From assembly GCF_004124235.1 (NCBI RefSeq), contig NZ_CP032487.1, forward strand, positions 806,001-870,000: a stretch of DNA of 64,000 nt, written 5' to 3'. This DNA is from Yersinia hibernica. Lineage in GTDB: Bacteria; Pseudomonadota; Gammaproteobacteria; Enterobacterales; Enterobacteriaceae. The notes beneath the pieces were generated by a model, which saw only the letters and a list, made by a program, of their open reading frames with translations, was not told the DNA's origin and searched no databases. Of this stretch, positions 54,971 to 62,569 are shown in pieces. How positions within the stretch are numbered: the first letter of the stretch is position 1; each line of letters begins with the position of its first letter. A program made the translations under genes and the position numbers.

Positions 54971-55347
54971 TATTCAATTACCTCACGCAGCGCGTTCATG
55001 GTGATATCAATCTTGGCTTCATTATCCACCGTATACTTCGTGCCGGTCTCGGTGGTGAAACAGTCGATGTAACTTATACGTTTACCACCACTGCCAGAAT
55101 ATGGGTATTGCGTCACCTTGGCATTCTCAATGCCCGCCCAGTCAATGTCGCCATCCAGCGGCACCACAGCGGACAGGCTAAGTTTGTACTCGGCAATACC
55201 CCGGCTGAAACCTTTGGCTCGTCCGGTCTTGTTCATGGTTTTAACCAGCTTACGGCCCGTGGTTATATCGACTGACAGGTCGGTGACTTCAATTTCCCGG
55301 CCGTCAATTTCCAACACGATTGAGCCTACATACTCTTCTGCTGCCAT
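54970..55347 (-). CDS. Tail tube protein (Mu M-like)
   Basis: 125 aa, the size of Mu gpM. Features: GSIVLEIDGREIEVTDLSVDITTGRKLVKTMN at the N-terminus and KISLSAV-like strands after it; it would stack as hexameric rings inside the sheath. AAGGAA lies 9 bases before ATG 55347. It follows the sheath gene by 12 bases. Confidence 0.88.
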   Translation of the reverse strand: MAAEEYVGSIVLEIDGREIEVTDLSVDITTGRKLVKTMNKTGRAKGFSRGIAEYKLSLSAVVPLDGDIDWAGIENAKVTQYPYSGSGGKRISYIDCFTTETGTKYTVDNEAKIDITMNALREVIE

Positions 55348-55359
55348 GGTGAAAGTTCC

Positions 55360-56781
55360 TTACAGTAAGAGGTCAATACGGCCAGCAAAGACATGCAGAC
55401 CATTAACGATATCGACGGGAATGGCGGCATTGAGCCGGTTCACATCCTGAGAATCCCGCTCAACAATCAAGCCTGACTGGTTAGCGGTCACCTCTTCGAC
55501 TATTTCCAGTTCTTCGAGCTTGAGCAGCACATCCAGCAATTCACTGCGTACCTTCGGCCCCGTTCTGGCGCTCAACTTATCGCGAGGGAAGCGCAAGTCG
55601 ATGCGCTCACGGCAGGCTTTACGCACATAATCCAACGTGCGGATGGTGGTGATATCCAGCAATGACACATCCGGCGTTCCCGCGAGGTTCTCGGTGTAAG
55701 TGCTGATGGCGCGGACAATCTGCACGGTGTTACCGGGGCCAACTTCAAAAGGGGTCAGGCCATTGTGCAAGGCATTTTCCTGCTCATTGCGTCCTGGACG
55801 GTCAGCCAGTGCGGTCACGTCCAGGCTGCTCATCACCAGGGTGTTGAGTGGCCGTGCCGGGTCTTCTTCGCTGGCAATCACTGCCGCGTAAGCCGCCGCA
55901 ATTTGCCCTGGCAATTTTACCGAGCCGTTATGCCAGCCCAGCGTCACCCGGCCATTGTTAATATCACCACTCAATGTGGTGCCGGTAGACAGCGACTTAG
56001 GCCAGCCCGCCACACCTAACGCCCCACGTTGCTCCAGTGGCCCACCGACCTCATCCAGATGATTGCGTAACGCCGTTAACGCGTCAGGCGTGGAGTACGG
56101 ACAAACAATAATGTTATGACCGGCGGCAAAAACGGCAGCTAATGCCGGGGCGATATCGGGATCAACTTCCCCCCCGGTCATGGCTGCAACAGCCGTGGTA
56201 ACGCCTCGCGCCGTTGACTGAGCCCGTAACCGGATATCGTTACCCACAGCCCCCTTGTGGTGACAGGTCAGCGTGATAACGCCTGCTGCCGCTTCAGCGC
56301 TCACCGGTAATGCTGTTTGGCTGGTCATCGCAGCCATCAGATTGCTGGCAATCACGTCCGGGGTATCGGTTGCTGCAACAGCGGTATCAATACGAATATC
56401 ACCCACCCACAGGCTGACCACACCGCTGGTTGACGCCGTGCCGGTCAGGATCAATGTGCCAGTTGCTTCAACACCTGCTGCGGCATCTGACACACCGATG
56501 ATTTGCAATTGCAGGTAGCGATTACTGGTAATGGCATCGATGGCCATCAAGTGGGCCTGCGAACCATAACCAAACAATTCAGCCGCCTGCGTATCCGAAA
56601 AGACATTGGTGGCCACAAGGGGTAACGCGCTGCCGGTTGCCAGCATCTGGCCGATAATCAAAACCAGTTGCGGGTTACCCGGCAAGGTACGCACCGCCAG
56701 TCGGGTATTAAATTCAATGTATTTACCCGGCTTGCGAATGCTGGACGGGATATTGTCAAAAGCGATATCAGGACTGGCCAC
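55360..56781 (-). CDS. Contractile tail sheath protein (Mu L-like)
   Basis: 473 aa from GTG 56781, chosen for GGAGG six bases upstream and the family start ASPDIAFDNIPSSIRKPGKY. Mu L sheath features follow: LIIGQMLATGSALPLVATNVFSD, and near the C-terminus ITTIRTLDYVRKACRERIDLRFPRDKL. This marks the phage as a contractile-tailed myovirus. The longer open frame to 56835 overlaps the preceding gene and lacks a ribosome site. Confidence 0.93.
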   Translation of the reverse strand: MASPDIAFDNIPSSIRKPGKYIEFNTRLAVRTLPGNPQLVLIIGQMLATGSALPLVATNVFSDTQAAELFGYGSQAHLMAIDAITSNRYLQLQIIGVSDAAAGVEATGTLILTGTASTSGVVSLWVGDIRIDTAVAATDTPDVIASNLMAAMTSQTALPVSAEAAAGVITLTCHHKGAVGNDIRLRAQSTARGVTTAVAAMTGGEVDPDIAPALAAVFAAGHNIIVCPYSTPDALTALRNHLDEVGGPLEQRGALGVAGWPKSLSTGTTLSGDINNGRVTLGWHNGSVKLPGQIAAAYAAVIASEEDPARPLNTLVMSSLDVTALADRPGRNEQENALHNGLTPFEVGPGNTVQIVRAISTYTENLAGTPDVSLLDITTIRTLDYVRKACRERIDLRFPRDKLSARTGPKVRSELLDVLLKLEELEIVEEVTANQSGLIVERDSQDVNRLNAAIPVDIVNGLHVFAGRIDLLL

Positions 56782-57034
56782 GGGATGCCTCCACCTTGGT
56801 TTTGGTTTTCGTTTTCGGTTCAGACGCAACGGCAATGTCAGTCACTGGCGTATCGTCGTGCTTTGCCGCTTCTGCCTTGTCCGTAATGACCGTCAGGTCA
56901 CCGGCGGCAATCTGACGCAGGTAATAGGCCGTGTTCTGCACGGTAACCGCTTCATCACCCTCTATATATTTCCGGGCATTGTGTTGGTAGGGAACACGAA
57001 CCCCGCCAACGGCTTTAACTTTCAGTATGGTCAT
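56768..57034 (-). CDS. Small tail protein, Mu gp38-like (DUF2635)
   Basis: 88 aa from ATG 57034: MTILKVKAVGGVRVPYQHNA, then RKYIEGDEAVTVQNTAYYLRQ, the DUF2635 pattern of a short protein located directly before the sheath gene in Mu-like phages. The C-terminal part is a lysine/threonine-rich tail. It overlaps the gp37 gene by 20 bases and the sheath start by 14. Confidence 0.8.
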   Translation of the reverse strand: MTILKVKAVGGVRVPYQHNARKYIEGDEAVTVQNTAYYLRQIAAGDLTVITDKAEAAKHDDTPVTDIAVASEPKTKTKTKVEASRGQS

Positions 57035-57671
57035 GATGAATAATGTCCTCAGCATCCGGTGAGCGCGTGGTCTGCGGGATGTCATAGCTAAGATGAGTGG
57101 TAAGCCAGTCAGCATCCGGCTCGCTTTGGCTCCCCAAATAACCGCTAAAGATACTGTCAATGGAATCAGCAGGCGCATCAACAACAGGGAATAAGCCATT
57201 TTCCAGCGCCTCTTCAACCCAGTAAGTGTCGAACTCGCAGGCGAAAACAGACAATGCTGCATCACCGACTTTGGTGTTAAACAAGGTACGAACGCGCCCT
57301 GGCATCAAATGCGCAATCCTGAGTCCCAAATCCTGACCGGATAACAAGCGCCGTACCGCTTCGACCATTTTATAAGTGCCAACTTCATCCAGTCCGGGGC
57401 CGCCCTGGCGAGTCGATTCCTCGCTACGCACGTTACGCTCCCCAACAATCACCACAAAACGCCCATAAGTTTTGTATTTGCGTTTGGTAATACTGGTATT
57501 TTCGGTCTTCTGAATGCCGCCGAACGTGACCCAGGCTCCCGGTAAACGGCGGATAACTTCAGCGGGGTCACCGTCGATTTCACCCCCGTAAGAATGAACG
57601 CCCTGAACCATGCGACCCATTCCCTGGCGTAACCGTTCACAAATGGCCTTTTCAGTCAGTGCAATAATCAA
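57015..57671 (-). CDS. Tail terminator-like protein (Mu gp37/J, DUF1834)
   Basis: 218 aa. DUF1834 signature regions: MIIALTEKAICERLRQGMGR, then LPGAWVTFGGIQKTENTSI and GRFVVIVGERN, and LLSGQDLGLRI. Family members complete the end of the contractile tail before joining to the head. It overlaps gp36 by four bases. Confidence 0.85.
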   Translation of the reverse strand: MIIALTEKAICERLRQGMGRMVQGVHSYGGEIDGDPAEVIRRLPGAWVTFGGIQKTENTSITKRKYKTYGRFVVIVGERNVRSEESTRQGGPGLDEVGTYKMVEAVRRLLSGQDLGLRIAHLMPGRVRTLFNTKVGDAALSVFACEFDTYWVEEALENGLFPVVDAPADSIDSIFSGYLGSQSEPDADWLTTHLSYDIPQTTRSPDAEDIIHHDHTES

Positions 57672-58096
57672 AATGCACCCCCATTGGTCGAGTCACGGCC
57701 AAAGTTACGGCCCGCAGAAGAGAAGCGAATACGCGGCGTAGACTCGACCACTTCCCCGTTGGGAAACTTACCCAGGGTAATTGTCCCCGCCGCGACCTTT
57801 TCAAAGTAGCGGAGGGCATCTTCATAACGTTCCCGGATTTCGTCAGTATTCTGAGTTTCAGCCCCACACAAAAAATAGCGGGCAATATTGCAGCAACGGC
57901 CCACTAAAATGCCGGGGGTATCTGGCCAGGGGATGGGGTAGCGACCCGCCAGATAGCTGTCAATCTCAGCGCTGGCTTGCGTCAGCTTGACCTCCATCAC
58001 ATGGTCATCAATTTGACCTGTGAATTTACGGTCAGTGAGGGCGATACACTCCCGCTCACCGAACGCATCCACCATATCTTGACGAGTCGCATACAT
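57668..58096 (-). CDS. Head-tail connector-like protein (Mu gp36, DUF1320)
   Basis: 142 aa. DUF1320 pattern: MYATRQDMVDAFGERECIAL, then ASAEIDSYLAGRYPIPWPDTP, RCCNIARYFL and RYEDALRYFEKVAAGTITLG. It probably forms part of the neck, like adaptor proteins of other phages. Confidence 0.88.
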   Translation of the reverse strand: MYATRQDMVDAFGERECIALTDRKFTGQIDDHVMEVKLTQASAEIDSYLAGRYPIPWPDTPGILVGRCCNIARYFLCGAETQNTDEIRERYEDALRYFEKVAAGTITLGKFPNGEVVESTPRIRFSSAGRNFGRDSTNGGAF

Positions 58097-58107
58097 GGCG
58101 AGTTACC

Positions 58108-58563
58108 TTACTTAGTGGCCTTGGTGGTTTTCGTGTCTGCTGGCTCTTTGGATGCCGTATCAGGAGCAGGCGTCAGGCTGGCCACCTGCGCTTTGAGCGC
58201 GTCGATTTCCAGCAACTGGTCAGCAATGGTGGTGTTGGCGTGCTCATTAGCCGACTTCAACACATCAGCATCTTCCGAAAGCTGTAGCAGGCCAGCCTCC
58301 AATTCTTGATTACGGGCCTGTAGCGTTATCATGCTGCTCTTGATCTCCAGAACCTGGTCTAGAGCCTGCTTTAACTCCTCGTTCCGGTCAGTATTCTCTA
58401 ACTGACCATCAGGCACATGCGTAACAACCAGCATGGGCTCAGCCGTGAGCTCAGCAAGTTCCGATGGACTAAAGTGGCCATCGGCATAAGTCTGGGTTTT
58501 ATCGCTGTGGGCCATGCCACAGCGGCGGAAACCATCCCGTTTTGCAGTGATTTGAATCGGCAT
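58108..58563 (-). CDS. Mu gp35-like protein with coiled coil
   Basis: 151 aa from ATG 58563, overlapping the T stop (TAATG). The N-terminal 50 residues (MPIQITAKRDGFRRCGMAHS; ADGHFSPSELAELTAEPMLVV) match the small FluMu/Mu gp35 domain, followed by a long heptad-rich coiled coil (about 60-130) and a charged T/K/A tail. Exact role unknown; located between major head and neck genes. Confidence 0.78.
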   Translation of the reverse strand: MPIQITAKRDGFRRCGMAHSDKTQTYADGHFSPSELAELTAEPMLVVTHVPDGQLENTDRNEELKQALDQVLEIKSSMITLQARNQELEAGLLQLSEDADVLKSANEHANTTIADQLLEIDALKAQVASLTPAPDTASKEPADTKTTKATK

Positions 58564-59471
58564 TATGCGGCCTCCCCGGTTGAGCCATACGCCATCTGCC
58601 AGAAGCCGTACCCGCCCGCACAACGCGCTTCAGCACCGAACAGAAACATCTTGCGCATAAAGACGCTATCGCTGTCGTAGTCGGTCTGTTCAACGAAGAC
58701 CGGCTTTTTACGCTCTTGATAGATAAGCGGTTTGACCGGGCGTGTGGTGTCCAGAAGAAACCACGCGGTGTCGGAGATAAGTTCAGGCACCACCAATACT
58801 TCCGTCGTCCCTTTATAGATGTTTGGCGTGTTATCCGGGAACCTGTCCGCGGTCATCAGATAATTAGCCACATCTTCCAGCGCCGGTGGGACAACCAAAA
58901 TGGTGGGGCGAATTTTGAGAGAAGCGCCTTCTTCATCTTTGAAACCGCGCATCGCGGTACGGGCAGCGCCGTAGCTGGCCTTGGCGGCAGCTAAAGTATC
59001 GGCTGACAGCCGTTTGGTGCCTTTGTTCGAAACGGACGCCCCACGTACGGGATGGTCTGTATCAAAGAAGGGTTGACCGTCATAGCAAAGGTTGAAAAAG
59101 CCTTTCGCCAGCAGTTCAAACACGATATCAGAGGGCAATTCAGCCGCTGACTGACCTGCTGCTTGCGCTTGCTGGGCATAGCCCAACAGTTGATCGTCCT
59201 CAATATGATTACGGTCAACCTCCACGGTGGCGGCAAAATCATCATTGACGATGCTGTAGTTAAAGGCTTCAAGGGCTCTAACCACCTTGTCACCAATCCA
59301 CTTGCGCATTTTGGGGAAGCGGCCCAACCAGCTATAGTCATTTTGCCCGCTGGTTGACGGCACCAGCATGGCGACTTTTTGCCAGTCGCTTGGGGTCTGA
59401 TCAGAGGCATTCTGAAAGGTGGCTTTCAGATTGACGAAGATCTGTTTCACGTTTTTAAAGTTTACAAGCAC
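58563..59471 (-). CDS. Major head subunit T (Mu gp34-like)
   Basis: 302 aa from GTG 59471, which has AAGGAG seven bases upstream; the longer frame is unsupported. Mu T family features: VNFKNVKQIFVNLKATFQNA, then VPSTSGQNDYSWLGRFPKMRKW and ALEAFNYSIVNDDFAATVEVDR, and near the end FLLDTTRPVKPLIYQERKKP. HK97-fold capsid protein expected. Confidence 0.93.
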   Translation of the reverse strand: MLVNFKNVKQIFVNLKATFQNASDQTPSDWQKVAMLVPSTSGQNDYSWLGRFPKMRKWIGDKVVRALEAFNYSIVNDDFAATVEVDRNHIEDDQLLGYAQQAQAAGQSAAELPSDIVFELLAKGFFNLCYDGQPFFDTDHPVRGASVSNKGTKRLSADTLAAAKASYGAARTAMRGFKDEEGASLKIRPTILVVPPALEDVANYLMTADRFPDNTPNIYKGTTEVLVVPELISDTAWFLLDTTRPVKPLIYQERKKPVFVEQTDYDSDSVFMRKMFLFGAEARCAGGYGFWQMAYGSTGEAA

Positions 59472-59482
59472 AGTATGACTCC

Positions 59483-59878
59483 TTAAATCAGTACCCAAAC
59501 ACCGTCAGAATCAACGACGATCACTTTACCCGCGACTGGGCGAGCGCCTTCACCATCACTCTTGGCCACCGTCTGGCTGTCCGCGACGTAACAGTCCTTG
59601 CCGACATCCGCCTGCGTCACGGCATCGCCCGCAAAATTGGCAAAACACCAGGCTTTACCCCGACGAACAAGAGCGTCAGCATCGCCGTTAGCGCCATCAC
59701 GGTTATCCACATAACCATTGGAAACACCTAACGTGACCTGAGACGCCACGGCCGAGGCCATCACCGCAAAACCACCGGCATTGGCACCAATGATGTGGCC
59801 ACCAAAGATTTCAGTCGCCTGAGCCATGGGGACAGGTGACAACTCACCATCACGCCAGGGCGTGTTGCGGTCTCTCAT
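59483..59878 (-). CDS. Probable head decoration protein (DUF2190-like)
   Basis: 131 aa with an alanine/glycine-rich first half (HIIGANAGGFAVMASAVASQVTLGVSNGY) and GDAVTQADVGKDCYVADSQT, then GARPVAGKVIVVDSDGVWVL at the end. This beta-rich pattern and the position between protease/scaffold and major capsid fit small capsid cement proteins. Identification rests on pattern and context and is not firm. Its ATG overlaps the I stop by four bases. Confidence 0.6.
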   Translation of the reverse strand: MRDRNTPWRDGELSPVPMAQATEIFGGHIIGANAGGFAVMASAVASQVTLGVSNGYVDNRDGANGDADALVRRGKAWCFANFAGDAVTQADVGKDCYVADSQTVAKSDGEGARPVAGKVIVVDSDGVWVLI

Positions 59879-60465
59879 TTTTTCTCTCCTTTAATAAACT
59901 CGGCGATTTGTTTCGGGTCGGTGCCAAGAAGGGAACAAATCGCCGTATCCACTTCGTCCTCATCCACATGGGTGGACGCTGGCGGTGAACCGGTTGGCGG
60001 CTTTCCCCCTGTCTGGGTTTGGGTGAGCGCGGCAATTTTGGGCGCTTTATCCAGAAAGCTTTTCAGGCTGTCCGGGTTAGCCAGAGCCAATGACTCCGCC
60101 CAGGCTTTCTGAGCAGGCAGTAATCGCCCGTCAGACAATGCGGCGGTAATGAGTCCGTCACACTGTTGACTGGTCAATGCGGCCATATTGGCCTGAGCCT
60201 GAGTGACTGCTTCACTGACGGCCTGGTGCATCACCTCGACAGACACCCACTTAACCGGGTCTGGCGTGGTGACCTGCGCAGTCAGCGCGGCAATTTGCGT
60301 ATCATATTGGTCAAGCATTTGAAGCAGGTTCACCGAGGCCGCTGCTGTCCCTTCATCATTCGAAAGGCGCTGGATCAGCTTCATCAGTTCAGCCATGACT
60401 TCTTCTTGGGTGGTAGAGAGCGGTAGATTGAGCATCCAGCGCAGTTGTTCGAGTAGTTCGTCCAT
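59875..60465 (-). CDS. Candidate nested scaffold protein (Mu Z-like) inside I
   Basis: Internal in-frame ATG at 60465 (residue 172 of I, MDELLEQLRWMLNLP), with GAGG about 11 bases upstream, would yield a 196-aa protein made only of the helical C-terminal half. In Mu and many phages the scaffold is the C-terminal part of the protease gene, made from an internal start. The break between protease domain and scaffold falls here. Confidence 0.45.
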   Translation of the reverse strand: MDELLEQLRWMLNLPLSTTQEEVMAELMKLIQRLSNDEGTAAASVNLLQMLDQYDTQIAALTAQVTTPDPVKWVSVEVMHQAVSEAVTQAQANMAALTSQQCDGLITAALSDGRLLPAQKAWAESLALANPDSLKSFLDKAPKIAALTQTQTGGKPPTGSPPASTHVDEDEVDTAICSLLGTDPKQIAEFIKGEKK

Positions 60466-60978
60466 TCCGGCGTTACCCTCAGAGGTTGAGTTGATGGCCA
60501 GGACGGATGCGGCGGCTAACATCACCTCATCCATATCATCCAGAGCCGGTGTGTTAGTCAGTGCAGCGTGAAGGATTTGCAGCACATGACCGGATTTGTT
60601 GTAGCTAAAAACGGGGGAGATAAAGCGGTATTCATCTTTTAGGATCATTGCCGCTGCGGCGTCAGTCCATTTGACATCGATAGCAAACAGCCCCTTACCC
60701 TCTCGCCATTCCAGTGTTTTAAACCAACCGGATGCAGGGGCGGGCTGACCATTCTTGGCGGCTTTTAGTGTCTGATGTTCGTAATCAATGACGTAGGGAG
60801 TTAACTTGGCATTAGCCGCATCAATGAGCCGCTGCGCAATCTCAGCGTTCATCACCCAGTGATCACATTCTTCAGGGCGACCATCTACCGCCCGGAATTC
60901 GCCAGCGGGAAAGAGCTGGATGGTTCCGTGGGTCGCTTTTGTGATTTCGATGGCCAGAGCGGCGAATAATGTTTTCAT
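59875..60978 (-). CDS. Head maturation protease I (Mu gp32-like)
   Basis: 367 aa. The N-terminal half is the Mu I protease domain (TIQLFPAGEFRAVDGRPEEC; TPYVIDYEHQTLKAAKNGQPAPASGW; DEYRFISPVFSY), the C-terminal half a helical scaffold-like region. It cleaves the scaffold during head maturation. There is no clear Shine-Dalgarno before ATG 60978; instead a promoter-like -10 hexamer ends seven bases upstream, suggesting a leaderless message. Confidence 0.88.
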   Translation of the reverse strand: MKTLFAALAIEITKATHGTIQLFPAGEFRAVDGRPEECDHWVMNAEIAQRLIDAANAKLTPYVIDYEHQTLKAAKNGQPAPASGWFKTLEWREGKGLFAIDVKWTDAAAAMILKDEYRFISPVFSYNKSGHVLQILHAALTNTPALDDMDEVMLAAASVLAINSTSEGNAGMDELLEQLRWMLNLPLSTTQEEVMAELMKLIQRLSNDEGTAAASVNLLQMLDQYDTQIAALTAQVTTPDPVKWVSVEVMHQAVSEAVTQAQANMAALTSQQCDGLITAALSDGRLLPAQKAWAESLALANPDSLKSFLDKAPKIAALTQTQTGGKPPTGSPPASTHVDEDEVDTAICSLLGTDPKQIAEFIKGEKK

Positions 60979-60985
60979 GCCACCG

Positions 60986-61032
60986 AGAATACGGGGCCGC
61001 GAAAAGGGAATTCAGTGGAAGGGGTTCAGTGG
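60986..61032 (-). promoter_or_regulatory. Candidate activator-dependent late promoter upstream of I
   Basis: On the minus strand, CCACTGAACC (61032-61023), CCTT, CCACTGAATT (61018-61009), a 17-base spacer and TATTCT (60991-60986), then CGGTGGC and ATG of I. The two 10-mers are a direct repeat at 14-bp period. No TTGACA-like -35 exists, as expected for an activator-dependent promoter. It corresponds in position to the C-activated PI promoter of Mu and is duplicated upstream of W. Confidence 0.65.
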
Positions 61033-61295
61033 ATAGGATAGGAAATTGAGCAGATGTATCTTGCCACTGTAATTGTTCGCATGGCAATGGCTAATAGTCG
61101 TTTTAAAACCGATTTAAAAACGCCGTGAAGCCGTTAATAGTCATAATGACAAATCATCGTAGCATAAAGGTATAAAAAGCCGCTGTTGGGCTTTACAGTC
61201 GCTCATCTGCTTTTCGCAGGTTCATAACTGGGTACGACAATCTCACACGCCATGATAGCATTACCTATCAATAACGAATAAAGCCGATTATAAGG
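61033..61295. other. Intergenic region upstream of the antisense membrane gene
   Basis: Together with the I promoter this is about 315 bases without a gene. It holds the G-side terminator and, on the plus strand, must contain the promoter of the membrane-protein gene. I see no strong -35/-10 pair for it; A+T-rich sequence at 61250-61290 is the likeliest place. Confidence 0.4.
61172..61194 (-). terminator. Minus-strand terminator between G and I
   Basis: Read on the minus strand, AAAGCC (61194-61189), a seven-base loop and GGCTTT (61181-61176) followed by TT, A, T. Modest 6-bp stem with a T-run on this strand only. It would end the portal-F-G message before the I promoter. Confidence 0.6.
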
Positions 61296-62039
61296 ATGGA
61301 TATGAACGAGCCGCGTAACAACTTTTGGAACAATACTTTTTTGTTAGCCTTGGCTCCTATCGGCGGTTATTTTTTTGTTTATAGATGGTTCGCAGGCAAA
61401 GCAGATTACTATCAATACCCAAGAGAATTAATAGAAATTAATTTAACTTCAGGTCTTAGTCTTTTTTATATCACCGTGCTCATCCTTAGTTTAGCATTGT
61501 GTTACTGGTATATTCTTAATAAAACTATTGTTGTTGATAATAATAATGAAGAGGGTTATGAAAAGGTAGAGGTTATACTTATTAGTTTATTTATATTTAT
61601 GTGTATTATCTCACCCGCACCAAATATTATTGGATTCGAAGGTAAGTGGTATCACTCAATGATTGCTGCTGTAGCATTTATGACCCTGATGAATCTAATT
61701 AGCCGTTTTAATAAATTTATTTTTAAGGTGACCTCACTAAGGCGGAAATTCTTTTTAACCAAAAACAACTATGTCATGGTTTTACTTTCCGCATTTATTT
61801 TATCAAAAATTATCTATGATATGTCATATGCTGAAGCCAGAAACAAAAAAGACTATTTCATCATGCACATTGCAGATAAAAACTACGGTGTAATAGATAT
61901 TTACTCCAATACCTATATCCTCGCGGCGCTGGAAAACAATCAACTCACTAAATCATTGGTTATTTACCGAGCTGACTCTGGGGATATAATACCAATAGAA
62001 AACAAAAAACTGACTCAAGCACCATTGATTACCCGCTGA
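61296..62039 (+). CDS. Unknown five-helix membrane protein, candidate phage moron
   Basis: 247 aa, not recognised. Predicted membrane segments at about residues 14-33, 53-74, 91-112, 120-137 and 157-176, then a soluble C-terminal domain of about 70 residues (YFIMHIADKNYGVIDIYSNT). It lies alone on the plus strand, is visibly A+T-rich compared with its neighbours, and its 3' end overlaps the end of G by 25 bases in convergence. ATG 61302 two codons on has better spacing to AAGG. The place and composition suggest a later-acquired lysogenic-conversion or exclusion gene, but no function can be assigned. Confidence 0.7.
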   Translation: MDMNEPRNNFWNNTFLLALAPIGGYFFVYRWFAGKADYYQYPRELIEINLTSGLSLFYITVLILSLALCYWYILNKTIVVDNNNEEGYEKVEVILISLFIFMCIISPAPNIIGFEGKWYHSMIAAVAFMTLMNLISRFNKFIFKVTSLRRKFFLTKNNYVMVLLSAFILSKIIYDMSYAEARNKKDYFIMHIADKNYGVIDIYSNTYILAALENNQLTKSLVIYRADSGDIIPIENKKLTQAPLITR

Positions 62040-62569
62040 AAGTAGTCTAAACCGGTGGTTTCCATGGCTTCCACGTCCTGTTCTGCCAGGTGCAGGAAAG
62101 GACGCGCAGGCATCTTGATGGTATGCGCACCCACCGTGGTGGTCTGCACAAAATTGGACTTCGATTTTTTGACGAACCGGTTACCGACTTCCCCGTTTTT
62201 ATACTGTTTAAAATGCACATCCTGCTTGCGGGCCTTACGTTTTATCTCACCACCAAACTGGTGAATGGGGCCATAGACCGAATTGGTACCCACACTGGCG
62301 CTGTCATTATCGCTCTCCTGCACGATACTCGCCGCCAGTCGGCCCGATAATTGCAGAATTTGGCCACCGGCGCGTTTCTTCGCATAAGCCGGACTCCATC
62401 CCATCCAGGCAGGCCGCCCCTGATTTTTAAAGTTCTCTTCAGCAGCATCACCCATGGCTGCTGCGAGCTCGCGCATCAGGGGCTCACGGTGCTCCAGTTT
62501 GCTGATAAGTTCGCCCAGGGAACGCTCAAAATCAGTGACATTAAATTTAATACCGATACTGCCCGCCAT
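62015..62569 (-). CDS. Virion morphogenesis protein G (Mu gp31-like)
   Basis: 184 aa. Phage_tail_S/virion morphogenesis family: ELAAAMGDAAEENFKNQGRP, then WSPAYAKKRAGGQILQLSGRLAASI and VYGPIHQFGGEI, ending in the family PARPFLHLAEQD motif. Needed for head or tail completion in Mu. Start overlaps the F stop by one base. Confidence 0.9.
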   Translation of the reverse strand: MAGSIGIKFNVTDFERSLGELISKLEHREPLMRELAAAMGDAAEENFKNQGRPAWMGWSPAYAKKRAGGQILQLSGRLAASIVQESDNDSASVGTNSVYGPIHQFGGEIKRKARKQDVHFKQYKNGEVGNRFVKKSKSNFVQTTTVGAHTIKMPARPFLHLAEQDVEAMETTGLDYFQRVINGA

